NCBI GenBank assembly: GCA_038214535.1
Contig: JBBQRS010000113.1
Coordinates: 1 to 15,302 of the forward strand
Direction: 5' to 3'
Source: JBBQRS01 sp038214535
GTDB lineage: Bacteria; Chloroflexota; Anaerolineae; CG2-30-64-16
DNA length: 15,302 nt
Below the pieces are notes generated by a model. The model did not search any database, was not told the DNA's origin, and was given only the letters and a program-made list of their open reading frames with translations. Shown here one piece after another: positions 1 to 6,547 of this stretch. Made by a program: the position numbers and the translations under genes. Position 1 is the stretch's first letter, and every line of letters starts with the position of its first letter.

Positions 1-1
1 G

Positions 2-313
2 TGGCTGCACATCCTCAGCCCGGCGTTCCTCGAAGCCGTGACGGCGCGCGTCCTGAATCTGCACCCTGCGCTGCCCGGTACGTATCCCGGCATGAACGTC
101 ATTCGCTACGCCTATGAGGCGGCGCAGCGCGGCGAGATTGACCGGACTGGCGTGATGGTGCATGAGGCCGTGCCGGAGGTGGATGCGGGGCCGGTGATCG
201 CGCAGGCGGAAGTGCCCATTTACCCGGAGGACACGCTGGAAGACCTCGAAGCGCGAGTCCACGAGACGGAGCATCGCCTGTTGGTCGAGGCCATTCGCAC
301 CGCGCTGGCCTGA
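2..313 (+). CDS. purN: Phosphoribosylglycinamide formyltransferase, C-terminal part (5' truncated by window)
   Basis: GAR transformylase transfers a formyl group from 10-formyl-THF to GAR in de novo purine synthesis (cytosol). The frame is open from base 2, so the gene starts outside the window and about 103 C-terminal codons are visible. The segment NLHPALPGTYPG corresponds to the conserved NIHPSLLP-FPG stretch, which contains the catalytic Asn-x-His. GVMVHEAVPEVDAGPVIAQ corresponds to the GxTVHxVxxxxDxGPIIxQ stretch carrying the catalytic Asp. The tail (DTLEDLEARVHETEHRLL) matches the usual family end, so the 3' end is natural. The next gene is purH on the same strand, 137 bases on, which is a common purN-purH pairing and supports the call. 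The loop after HPA is one residue shorter than the usual HPSLLP form, a minor variation. The PurN assignment is firm. Confidence 0.93.
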   Translation, partial: WLHILSPAFLEAVTARVLNLHPALPGTYPGMNVIRYAYEAAQRGEIDRTGVMVHEAVPEVDAGPVIAQAEVPIYPEDTLEDLEARVHETEHRLLVEAIRTALA

Positions 314-334
314 ACGTTTTGTAGTTTGAATTGC

Positions 335-425
335 GTCATTCTGAGCGCAGCGAAGAATCTCCCCTCGCGCGGCCGAGATGCTTCAGAGCCGTAGGCCTCC
401 CTTTAGGGACTCCGTTCGGCATGAC
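335..425. repeat. Dispersed intergenic repeat (GTCATTCTGAGCG type) between purN and purH
   Basis: The stretch opens with GTCATTCTGAGCGCAGCGAA and closes with TCGGCATGAC, giving short inverted ends (GTCAT/ATGAC). From general knowledge, this is the style of an intergenic repeat scattered in many environmental bacterial genomes, whose translation gives a characteristic spurious 'RHSERSEESP' peptide; exactly that peptide appears here in the purH frame. It fills most of the purN-purH gap. It contains no stop in the purH frame, so automatic annotation may wrongly extend PurH by up to 40 residues. No transposase is present. Confidence 0.75.
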
Positions 426-450
426 AATCCTGATAAGGAATTACCCACAC

Positions 451-1989
451 ATGACAAAACGCGCCATTCTGAGCGTATACGACAAGACAGGGCTGGTCGA
501 GTTCGCACAGGGATTACACGCCCTCGATTACGAGCTGGTCGCCTCGGGCGGGACGGCACGCGCGTTGAGCGCCGCCGGGCTGCCGGTGGTGCAGGTGGAC
601 GAGATCACGGGTCACCCGGAAATCCTGGGCGGGCGGGTGAAGACGCTGCACCCGGCGGTGCATGGCGGCATCCTCGCGCGCCGGACGCCGGAACATCTGA
701 CCGAACTGGCCGAACACGGCATCGGCCCGGTGGATGTCGTCGTCTGCAACCTCTATCCTTTCGCCGACACGGTGGCGCGGCCCGGCGTTACCGAGGCGGA
801 AGCGGTCGAGGAGATTGACATTGGCGGCGTGACCCTGTTGCGCGCGGCGGCGAAGAATTTTGAATCGGTTGTTGTGGTATGCGACCCTGCTGACTATCCC
901 ACAATTCTGGCGGCCCTGCAGGACGATGCGATGGACATCGAGGCGCGGCGACGACTGGCATTGCAAGCGTTTCGCCACACGGCGACTTACGACGCGACCA
1001 TTGCGACGTGGCTGGCGGGTCAGGTAGAAGGCGACGAGGCGCTGCCGGAGATGTTGAATCTGGCGACGGAACGCGTGCAGACCCTGCGCTACGGCGAGAA
1101 CCCGCACCAACAGGCCGCGCTCTACCGCTGGGCCGGGGCTGCGCCCACATTCGAGCAGTTGTTGGGCAAGGAATTAAGCTACAACAACATCGTTGATCTT
1201 GAAGCCGCGTGGGCGATGCCGCAGGAGTTCGACGCGCCGGCGGTCGCCATCATCAAACACACCAACCCCAGCGGGCTGGCGACGGCGTCTGACCTGTTGA
1301 CCGCCTACCGGTTGGCCTTCGAGTGCGACCCGGTGTCGGCGTTCGGCTCGATTGTCGCGACCAACCGCGAGGTGGACCGCGCGCTGGTCGAGGAGATCGG
1401 CTCGCTGTTCGTGGAAGTGCTGGCCGCGCCCCGCTACACCCCCGATGCGCTGGCGTGGTTGGCCGAACACAAGAAGAACTGCCGGGTGATGCTGGCGCAA
1501 GCGGGCGCGTCGCCGGAACGGGTGCTACGTTCGGTGAGCGGTGGGCTGTTGGCGCAGACGCCGGACGACCGCGGCGTGGATGAGAACACGTGGCGCGTAG
1601 CGACGCAGCGCGCGCCCACCGATGCGGAGCGACGGGTTCTGGTGTTCGCGTGGCTGGCGGCGAAACACGTCAAGTCGAACGCCATCGTGCTGGCAAGCCC
1701 GGTGGCGGAAGGCGATGGACTGACGACGGTTGGCGTGGGCGCGGGGCAGATGAACCGTGTGGATTCGGTCTATCTGGCAGTGCGCCGCGCGGGTGACCGG
1801 GCGGCAGGGTCGGTGCTGGGGTCGGACGCGTTCTTCCCGTTCCCCGACGGCGTAGAGGCGGCCGCAGCCGCGGGCGTGACCGCGATCATCCAGCCGGGCG
1901 GCTCGCTGCGCGACGAAGCAGTGATTGCCGCCGCGGATCAGTGGGGGCTGGCGATGGTCTTTACCGGCGAACGGCACTTCCGGCATTAG
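451..1989 (+). CDS. purH: Bifunctional AICAR formyltransferase / IMP cyclohydrolase
   Basis: Catalyses the last two steps of de novo IMP synthesis: formylation of AICAR, then ring closure to IMP (cytosol). The 512-residue length is usual for the family. The N-terminal cyclohydrolase (MGS-like) domain begins RAILSVYDKTGL and carries ASGGTA, GGRVKTLHP and HGGILARR (about residues 31-78). RYGENPHQ (213-220) leads into the AICARFT domain, where the catalytic Lys-His pair lies in IIKHTNPSG (269-270). The C-terminus shows IIQPGGSLRDE and the signature end MVFTGERHFRH. I chose ATG 451 because homology starts there and AAGGA lies 11 bases upstream. The frame is open back to 331, but those codons lie in an intergenic repeat; ATG 421 is a weaker alternative start. 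It probably forms an operon with purN. Confidence 0.97.
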   Translation: MTKRAILSVYDKTGLVEFAQGLHALDYELVASGGTARALSAAGLPVVQVDEITGHPEILGGRVKTLHPAVHGGILARRTPEHLTELAEHGIGPVDVVVCNLYPFADTVARPGVTEAEAVEEIDIGGVTLLRAAAKNFESVVVVCDPADYPTILAALQDDAMDIEARRRLALQAFRHTATYDATIATWLAGQVEGDEALPEMLNLATERVQTLRYGENPHQQAALYRWAGAAPTFEQLLGKELSYNNIVDLEAAWAMPQEFDAPAVAIIKHTNPSGLATASDLLTAYRLAFECDPVSAFGSIVATNREVDRALVEEIGSLFVEVLAAPRYTPDALAWLAEHKKNCRVMLAQAGASPERVLRSVSGGLLAQTPDDRGVDENTWRVATQRAPTDAERRVLVFAWLAAKHVKSNAIVLASPVAEGDGLTTVGVGAGQMNRVDSVYLAVRRAGDRAAGSVLGSDAFFPFPDGVEAAAAAGVTAIIQPGGSLRDEAVIAAADQWGLAMVFTGERHFRH

Positions 1990-2007
1990 TCGCTTTCTCA
2001 CGCGGAG

Positions 2008-2027
2008 TGCGCATCCTCAGATGCGCA
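2008..2027 (+). terminator. Hairpin after purH, weak terminator candidate
   Basis: TGCGCATC-CTCA-GATGCGCA forms a perfect 8-bp stem with a 4-base loop, 19 bases after the purH stop and upstream of the pheST promoter. There is no U-tract directly after it (CATTTT lies 14 bases further on), so it may be a weak terminator, an mRNA 3'-end stabiliser, or simply a palindrome. Confidence 0.35.
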
Positions 2028-2066
2028 ACGGCGCTGGGCTCATTTTGCCACCTTAGAAAATCGCGC

Positions 2067-2095
2067 TTGACAAGGGCGGCCTTAGGTCGCATAAT
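2067..2095 (+). promoter_or_regulatory. Sigma-70-type promoter of the pheST leader
   Basis: TTGACA (2067-2072) matches the -35 consensus exactly and CATAAT (2090-2095) matches five of six -10 bases, with an ideal 17-base spacer. The predicted transcription start is near 2102, just before the first conserved element of the T-box leader. This is the strongest promoter-like sequence in the window. Confidence 0.8.
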
Positions 2096-2253
2096 AGCCT
2101 CACAACTAAATAGCTCCACCGCAAAGCGATGACGGAGGAAAGTACGTGGGGGGGATGACCCCAGAGAGGCCGGGTCCCGATGATGGGGCTGGAAGCCCGG
2201 CCGGCATGAAACCCACCGAAGTTCCCTCCTGAGCGGGCAGGTGAACGACCTTA

Positions 2254-2288
2254 CCTCACCCACTGCCCCTCTCCTGGGAGGAGAGGGG
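2254..2288. repeat. Palindromic dispersed repeat inserted in the T-box leader
   Basis: CCCCTCTCCT (2266-2275) and AGGAGAGGGG (2279-2288) form a perfect 10-bp hairpin with a 3-base GGG loop, preceded by CCTCACCCACTG. The CTCACCC...CCCCTCTCC-n-GGAGAGGGG style is, from general knowledge, that of an intergenic repeat common in large environmental genomes. It lies between the end of Stem I (about 2243) and the pseudoknot (from 2321), a linker that normally holds only short Stem II elements. It could also be an idiosyncratic leader helix; a count of copies genome-wide would separate the two. Confidence 0.65.
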
Positions 2289-2397
2289 AGATAGAAGAGG
2301 TCCGGTAGTCTGCCACGGAGGACCCACCGTTAGCGGGTCAACGGTAAGCCCGTCAAATCGGGCCGCCGACGGAGAGCCTTCGCCACGGCGAAGGAAT

Positions 2398-2438
2398 CAG
2401 GGTGGTATCGCGGAGTCAACATGCGCACTTCGTCCCTG
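2398..2438 (+). promoter_or_regulatory. T-box antiterminator
   Basis: CAGGG (2398-2402) can pair with CCCTG (2434-2438) and GCG (2410-2412) with CGT (2431-2433), leaving the 7-base bulge TGGTATC (2403-2409). This is the canonical antiterminator geometry. Bases 2431-2434 (CGTC) are also needed for the inner terminator stem, so the two structures exclude each other. The bulge departs from the usual UGGNACC by U in place of C at its sixth base. Confidence 0.88.
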
Positions 2439-2458
2439 CGACGGAGTGCGCGTTTTTT
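2423..2458 (+). terminator. Intrinsic terminator of the T-box leader
   Basis: GCGCACT (2423-2429) pairs with AGTGCGC (2445-2451), continued inward through a T-G wobble and CGTC/GACG (2431-2434, 2440-2443), with loop CCTGC, giving a 12-bp stem. It is followed one base later by six T residues (2453-2458). Folding uses the 3' half of the antiterminator, so uncharged tRNA-Phe is expected to prevent it. Confidence 0.92.
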
Positions 2459-2475
2459 GTTAACCGGAGGCATTG

Positions 2476-3528
2476 ATGTCCGACAAATTGAATGCATTGC
2501 AAGCGGAGGCGCTGGCGGGGCTGGAAGCGGCCACCGACCAGGACGCAATGGAGGCCTGGCGTGTGCGCTACCTGGGCCGCAAGGGCGCGCTGCAAGAGGC
2601 CATGGGGGCGCTGGGGGCGCTGGCGCGCGAGGAACGCCCGGCCTACGGGCAGGCGGCCAATGCGGTGAAAGTCGCCCTGGAGACGGCTTACGGCGAGCGC
2701 GAACAGGCGCTCAAGGCGCTGGCACTGGAAACCGAGCTGACGACCGGCGCGGTGGATGTGACCCTGCCCGGCCGCGAACCGGCGCTGGGGCATCTGCACA
2801 TCACCACGCAAAACCTGCGCGAGCTGTACGACATCTTCGGGCAGATGGGTTTCCAGGTCTACGATGCGCCGGACGTGGAGACGGATGAATACAACTTCAC
2901 CCTGCTCAACATCCCGCCCTATCACCCGGCGCGCGACATGTGGGACACCTTCTGGGTCAGCCAGGACGCGGACGCCGACCCCGCGCAACGCTCACTGGTG
3001 ATGCGGACGCACACCAGTCCCGGCCAGATTCGCGTGATGCGTGAACGCTGCCCCGATCCGATCCGCGTGATCCTGCCCGGCAAATGCTACCGCTACGAGC
3101 AGATCTCGGCGCGGTCGGAGCATCAGTTCTACCAGTTGGAGGGGCTGGCGGTCGGCGAGGGCATCCGCATGACGGACCTGATCGGCACGCTGCAGCAGTT
3201 CGCGCGCCAGATGTACGGCCCCGAGCGTAAGCTGCGCGTGCGCGGCAGCTACTTCCCCTTCACCGAGCCGAGCATCGAGGCTGACATGGATTGCATCCTG
3301 TGCGGCGGCAAGGGCTGCGGCGTCTGCAAATACTCCGGCTGGCTGGAGATCGGCGGCGCCGGCATGGTGCATCCGGTGGTCTTGCGCAACGGCGGCTACG
3401 ACCCCGACGTGTACTCCGGTTTCGCCTTCGGCCTGGGCGTCGAGCGACCGGCCATGCTCAAATACAGCATCAACGATATTCGGCTGTTCTACAGCAACGA
3501 TTTGCGGTTCCTGGAACAGTTCGGTTGA
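2476..3528 (+). CDS. pheS: Phenylalanyl-tRNA synthetase alpha subunit
   Basis: Catalytic subunit of the alpha2-beta2 class II synthetase that charges tRNA-Phe (cytosol). Its 350 residues show an N-terminal coiled-coil region (about 1-90) and the class II core: VMRTHTSPGQIRVM (175-188), YRYEQISARSEHQFYQLEG (205-223), SYFPFTEPSIE (258-268) and motif 3 FGLGVERPAMLKYSINDIR (318-336). ATG 2476 is chosen because GGAGG (2466-2470) lies five bases upstream; a TTG at 2473 is a possible but poorer start. A four-cysteine cluster (C273, C276, C281, C284, CxxC-x4-CxxC) sits in an insertion before GWLEIGGAGMVHP and could bind zinc. The gene lies 17 bases after the T-box terminator and 16 bases before pheT, so both are expected to be controlled by tRNA-Phe charging. 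Confidence 0.97.
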   Translation: MSDKLNALQAEALAGLEAATDQDAMEAWRVRYLGRKGALQEAMGALGALAREERPAYGQAANAVKVALETAYGEREQALKALALETELTTGAVDVTLPGREPALGHLHITTQNLRELYDIFGQMGFQVYDAPDVETDEYNFTLLNIPPYHPARDMWDTFWVSQDADADPAQRSLVMRTHTSPGQIRVMRERCPDPIRVILPGKCYRYEQISARSEHQFYQLEGLAVGEGIRMTDLIGTLQQFARQMYGPERKLRVRGSYFPFTEPSIEADMDCILCGGKGCGVCKYSGWLEIGGAGMVHPVVLRNGGYDPDVYSGFAFGLGVERPAMLKYSINDIRLFYSNDLRFLEQFG

Positions 3529-3544
3529 GATAAGGAAGTATGCG

Positions 3545-6040
3545 ATGAAAATTCCCCTGAACTGGTTGGATGATTACGTGGATATTGCCCTGCCGCCGGA
3601 GGCGCTGGCCGAGCGGCTGACGCTGGCGGGGCTGGAAGTGGATTCGATCACCAGGATCGGCGATTTCTGGGAACCCGACAAGCTCTTCGTCGGCCAGATC
3701 CTGGAAGTGCTGCGCCACCCGGACGCCGAGCGGCTGGTGCTCGCGCGCGTCGCTTATGGCGCGGACGGCCCGATGACCGTGGTCACGGGCGCGCCGAACC
3801 TCTATCCCTACGTGGGGCAAGACCTGTCGGGCGGTGCGGGGCCGAAGGTGGTCTTCGCGACGACCGGCGCGCGGCTCTACGACGGGCACAGCGACGAGAA
3901 GCGCCTGGTGCGCCTGAAACCTAGCAAGATTCGCGGCGTCAACTCCGAGGGCATGGTCTGCTCGGAGAAGGAGCTGGGGTTGAGCGATGAACATGAGGGT
4001 ATCCTCATGCTGCCGATGGACGCGTCGGTCGGCGTCCCGCTCAGCGACTACATGGGCGACACGGTGTTTGAGTTCGACGTCAAGGGCGCGTTCAGCCATC
4101 TTCAGTCGGTGGTGGGGATTGCGCGCGAGACAGCGGCGCTCACCGGCGAACCGTTGCGCCGCGATGTGCTGACCATCCTGGACCGACAGCCGGTGGAGAT
4201 CACGCCAGAGGCCGATTTCACGGCCATCGTGATCGAGGACCCCGACCTGTGCGGGCGCTATTCGGCCGCGCTGATCGAGGGCGTCACCATCGGACCGTCG
4301 CCGCTGTGGATGCAGCAGCGACTCCAGCGCGCGGGGATGCGCCCCATCAGCAACGTGGTGGATATCACCAACTACGTGATGTTGGAAGTGGGCCAACCGC
4401 TGCACGCGTTCGACTACGACCTGCTGCGCGGCCGCGCCGGAGGCAACCGCCCGTCAATCATCATGCGACGCGCACATGAGGGCGAACAAATGCAGACGCT
4501 GGACGGCGTGATGCGGACGCTCGATCCCGAGATGCTGATGATCACCGACACGGCCGGGCCGATCGCCGTGGGCGGTGTGATGGGCGGCATGGAGACCGAG
4601 ATCAACGGGCAGACGCGTAACATCCTGCTGGAAGCTGCCAACTTCGACTTCCTGAGCATCCGGCGCACGGGCCAGACGCTCAAGCTCTCCAGCGAAGCGG
4701 CCAGCCGGTTCGGCAAACAGGTAGACCCGGAACTGACGGTGAAGGCGCTGGCGCGCGCCGGGCAACTGCTGGAGGAGCTGGCCGGAGGCACGGTGCGCCC
4801 GCAATATGGTGACGTCTATCCGGGCAAACGCGAGACGGTCGTCATCTGGCTCGATCCGGTTTATGTCAACTCCTTGTTGGGTTCCGATATTCCCACCGCG
4901 GAAATGGTGCGCATCCTGACCGATCTGGAGTTCGCCGTCGCGGAAAACGAAAACGAGACGCTCCAGGTCGTTGTACCCAGTCATCGGCTCGATGTGAAAA
5001 TTCCCGCCGACCTGGTCGAAGAAATCGGGCGCATCTATGGCTATGACCGCCTGACGCCGACGCTGCTGGATGACTCGCTGCCCCCGCAACGCCGTAACGT
5101 GCCGCTAGAGGGTCAGGAGAAGATGCGCGACGTGATGGCCGGCTGTGGGCTGGACGAAGTGATCACCTACTCCATCGTAGACCTGACCTACGAAGCGCGG
5201 CTGATGCGAGTCGCTTCGCCCGCCGATCTTGCGCCGCACATAACGATGTTGAATCCGCTCTCCGCGGAGCGGGCGCACCTGCGCGGGACGCTGATGCCGG
5301 AGTTGCTGAACACCGTCCGCGCAAACCTGCGCTTCACTGACAGAGTCGCAATCTTCGAGCTGGGGCGCGTCTTCCAGCCGCGACCCGACGAGACGCTGCC
5401 CGCGGAACCGGTGAAGCTGGGCGCGGCCATGATCGGGCCGCGTGAGCCGCGGCACTGGCAGGGCAGCGATGCGACTCCGCTGGGCTTCTTCGATCTCAAG
5501 GGCGTGGTCGAGGAGTTGCTCGAATGGCTGAGCATCGGCGACGTCGCATGGGAACGCGGCGAGCATCCCGCGCTGCATCCGGGGCGCACCGCGCGGCTCA
5601 TGATCGGCGGGGCGGATGCCGGGATCATCGGGGAGTTGCACCCCTCGGTGCGCGCGGCGTTCGATCTGCCTGACATGCCGGTTGCGGTGATGGAACTGGA
5701 TGCGGATGCGCTCAGCGCTGCATGGGGCGCGGCGCAACCGATGATCAACCTCTCCACGCAGCCGGCTATCTACGAAGACCTGGCCTTGATGGTGGATGAG
5801 GACACGTCCGCCGCCCGCGTCGCGGCGTTGATCCGCCAGACGGGGAGCAAGCTGCTGACCGATGTGCGGCTGTTCGATGTGTATCGCGGGGGAAAGATGC
5901 CGGAGGGCAAGAAATCGCTGGCCTACGCGCTCAGCTTCCAGGCGCCCGACCGCACTCTCACCGACGAGGAGACGGCCAAACTGCGGGGCAAGGTCGTCGC
6001 CCGCCTGGAGCGCGAGCTCGGCGCAACGTTGCGGAGCTGA
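3545..6040 (+). CDS. pheT: Phenylalanyl-tRNA synthetase beta subunit
   Basis: Partner of PheS; it binds tRNA-Phe and edits mischarged Tyr. Its 831 residues have the full bacterial domain order: N-terminal segment MKIPLNWLDDYV; EMAP/tRNA-binding OB fold (about 45-155, with VTGAPNL and NSEGMVCSEKELGL); B3/B4 editing region (about 210-410, with ISNVVDITNYVMLEVGQPLHAFD at 268-290 and LSSEAASRFGKQVD at 381-394); B5 domain (about 430-505, ending VEEIGRIYGYDRL); catalytic-like core (about 520-725, with NPLSAERAHLRGTLMP); and C-terminal FDX-ACB anticodon-binding domain (about 735-831). AAGGAAG precedes ATG 3545. The usual TPNRGDCLS motif is replaced by VKGAFSHLQS (179-188), a known type of variation in this less conserved loop. 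Nothing suggests truncation. Confidence 0.97.
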   Translation: MKIPLNWLDDYVDIALPPEALAERLTLAGLEVDSITRIGDFWEPDKLFVGQILEVLRHPDAERLVLARVAYGADGPMTVVTGAPNLYPYVGQDLSGGAGPKVVFATTGARLYDGHSDEKRLVRLKPSKIRGVNSEGMVCSEKELGLSDEHEGILMLPMDASVGVPLSDYMGDTVFEFDVKGAFSHLQSVVGIARETAALTGEPLRRDVLTILDRQPVEITPEADFTAIVIEDPDLCGRYSAALIEGVTIGPSPLWMQQRLQRAGMRPISNVVDITNYVMLEVGQPLHAFDYDLLRGRAGGNRPSIIMRRAHEGEQMQTLDGVMRTLDPEMLMITDTAGPIAVGGVMGGMETEINGQTRNILLEAANFDFLSIRRTGQTLKLSSEAASRFGKQVDPELTVKALARAGQLLEELAGGTVRPQYGDVYPGKRETVVIWLDPVYVNSLLGSDIPTAEMVRILTDLEFAVAENENETLQVVVPSHRLDVKIPADLVEEIGRIYGYDRLTPTLLDDSLPPQRRNVPLEGQEKMRDVMAGCGLDEVITYSIVDLTYEARLMRVASPADLAPHITMLNPLSAERAHLRGTLMPELLNTVRANLRFTDRVAIFELGRVFQPRPDETLPAEPVKLGAAMIGPREPRHWQGSDATPLGFFDLKGVVEELLEWLSIGDVAWERGEHPALHPGRTARLMIGGADAGIIGELHPSVRAAFDLPDMPVAVMELDADALSAAWGAAQPMINLSTQPAIYEDLALMVDEDTSAARVAALIRQTGSKLLTDVRLFDVYRGGKMPEGKKSLAYALSFQAPDRTLTDEETAKLRGKVVARLERELGATLRS

Positions 6041-6047
6041 AGACGGT

Positions 6048-6113
6048 CACCACGAAGGAGCGAAGGAACGAAGGTTTTCTTTATGATACTTCGCTTCTTC
6101 GTTTCTTGTGATT
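6048..6113. repeat. CACGAAG-type palindromic repeat, copy 1
   Basis: The left arm (from CACCACGAAGGAGCGAAG) and the diverged right arm (CTTCGCTTCTTCG...) form an imperfect inverted repeat just after the pheT stop. The right arm (6089-6113) overlaps the last codons of the minus-strand gene ending at 6081 and encodes its NHKKRRSEV tail. There is no U-tract after the right arm, so I do not call it a classical pheT terminator, although the hairpin could slow transcription. Confidence 0.7.
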
Positions 6114-6392
6114 AATTTCGAGCAGCGCCTCGTATTGCTGCTCAAGCAGCTTCAGCATCCCGATCTCCATGCGCCAATCGGTGAATGACAGGATCTCATC
6201 GAGCTCACCGGCGTTGAGTCGGCGCTCAAATTCAACCGAGGTCATACCATATTGGCGCTCGAACTCAGCAAGGCGCTCCCTGGATTGGGCTAATCCGAGT
6301 GATAGCATCCGCCTCTCGTTCTCAAGGGCGGATAACACGATGGGCCTAAGCGTCGTCTTGTGTCTGGTCTGGATCGTTACAAGCTCTGCCAT
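6081..6392 (-). CDS. Small protein of unknown function, possible antitoxin-like
   Basis: The 103-residue product starts MAELVTIQTRHKTTLRPIVL. I do not recognise a characterised family. It is soluble and rich in Glu, Leu and Arg, probably largely helical (ALENERRMLSLGLAQSRERL, then FERQYGMTSVEFERRLNAGE, then DWRMEIGMLKLLEQQYEALL). The 'RLAEFERQYGMTSxEFxRRxxAGEL' pattern resembles small proteins often encoded beside toxin-like genes in cyanobacteria and Chloroflexota, so an antitoxin-like role is possible, but no partner gene is adjacent. ATG 6392 is chosen over the upstream in-frame ATG at 6422 because a full GGAGGTGA ribosome binding site sits immediately before it. An extended -10 promoter lies about 40 bases upstream. 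The C-terminal lysine/arginine-rich tail is encoded by a dispersed repeat arm and may be a recent addition. Confidence 0.72.
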   Translation of the reverse strand: MAELVTIQTRHKTTLRPIVLSALENERRMLSLGLAQSRERLAEFERQYGMTSVEFERRLNAGELDEILSFTDWRMEIGMLKLLEQQYEALLEINHKKRRSEVS

Positions 6393-6430
6393 GCTCACCT
6401 CCATCTCGCCTACTGCATACAATCATCAAC

Positions 6431-6439
6431 AGTATAGCA
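6431..6439 (-). promoter_or_regulatory. Extended -10 promoter of the 103-aa gene
   Basis: Read on the minus strand, TGCTATACT is a TGn-extended -10 box (TATACT at 6431-6436). No good -35 is visible. The start would be near 6424, about 32 bases before the ATG. Confidence 0.45.
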
Positions 6440-6455
6440 TAATGCCGCAATTCAT

Positions 6456-6547
6456 TTTCACCACGAAGGAGCGAAGAACGAAGTCTTTTCTCTGTTTTCT
6501 TCGTTCCTTCGTGGTGAAATCTTGGTGTGCTTGGTGTCTTGGCGGTT
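6456..6547. repeat. CACGAAG-type palindromic repeat, copy 2, with CTTGGTGTCTTGGCGG tail
   Basis: The arms 6456-6476 and 6499-6519 (TTTCACCACGAAGG.../...CCTTCGTGGTGAAA) are 21 bases long with 20 matches, the odd pair being a G-U wobble. The 22-base centre is AT-rich. The trailing stretch TTGGTGTGCTTGGTGTCTTG and on to 6547 is the usual companion sequence of this repeat style. It lies just downstream of the molybdenum hydroxylase stop (6546-6548, minus strand) and may mark the 3' end of that operon. Confidence 0.8.

Larger units (their letters stand above)
2102..2458 (+). promoter_or_regulatory. T-box riboswitch leader sensing tRNA-Phe, upstream of pheS
   Basis: A T-box leader reads the charging state of a tRNA and allows transcription of the downstream gene when the tRNA is uncharged. 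Visible elements, in order: kink-turn/GA elements GATGA (2128-2132) and CTGAG (2229-2233); Stem I lower helix GGAGG (2134-2138) with CCTCC (2225-2229); specifier loop with AGTA (2141-2144) facing GAA (2218-2220), followed by TTC (2222-2224), a Phe codon; AGAGAGG (2163-2169); a distal helix GGCCGGG/CCCGGCC (2168-2174, 2196-2202); an H-type pseudoknot in which GACCC pairs with GGGTC (2321-2325, 2335-2339) and its loop ACCGTT pairs with AACGGT (2326-2331, 2340-2345); hairpins at 2348-2363 and 2377-2394; and the T-box sequence AGGGTGGTATCGCGG (2399-2413). The bulge TGGT fits an ACCA tRNA end, consistent with discriminator A of tRNA-Phe. Specifier, bulge and downstream gene agree on Phe. T-box leaders are an established class; the specifier register is by position and context. 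Confidence 0.93.

Noticed and set aside
3470..4405. Minus-strand open frame of 311 codons opposite the start of pheT
   Set aside because: A shadow frame in GC-rich sequence; the pheT frame carries full homology and the shadow has none.
6048..6113. Intrinsic terminator of pheT
   Set aside because: The imperfect hairpin is not followed by a U-tract in the plus-strand sense, so a classical terminator cannot be supported.
6048..6519. CRISPR array or integron-like attC sites
   Set aside because: The repeats are two inverted hairpins of unequal length, not regularly spaced direct repeats, and no cas or integrase gene is present.
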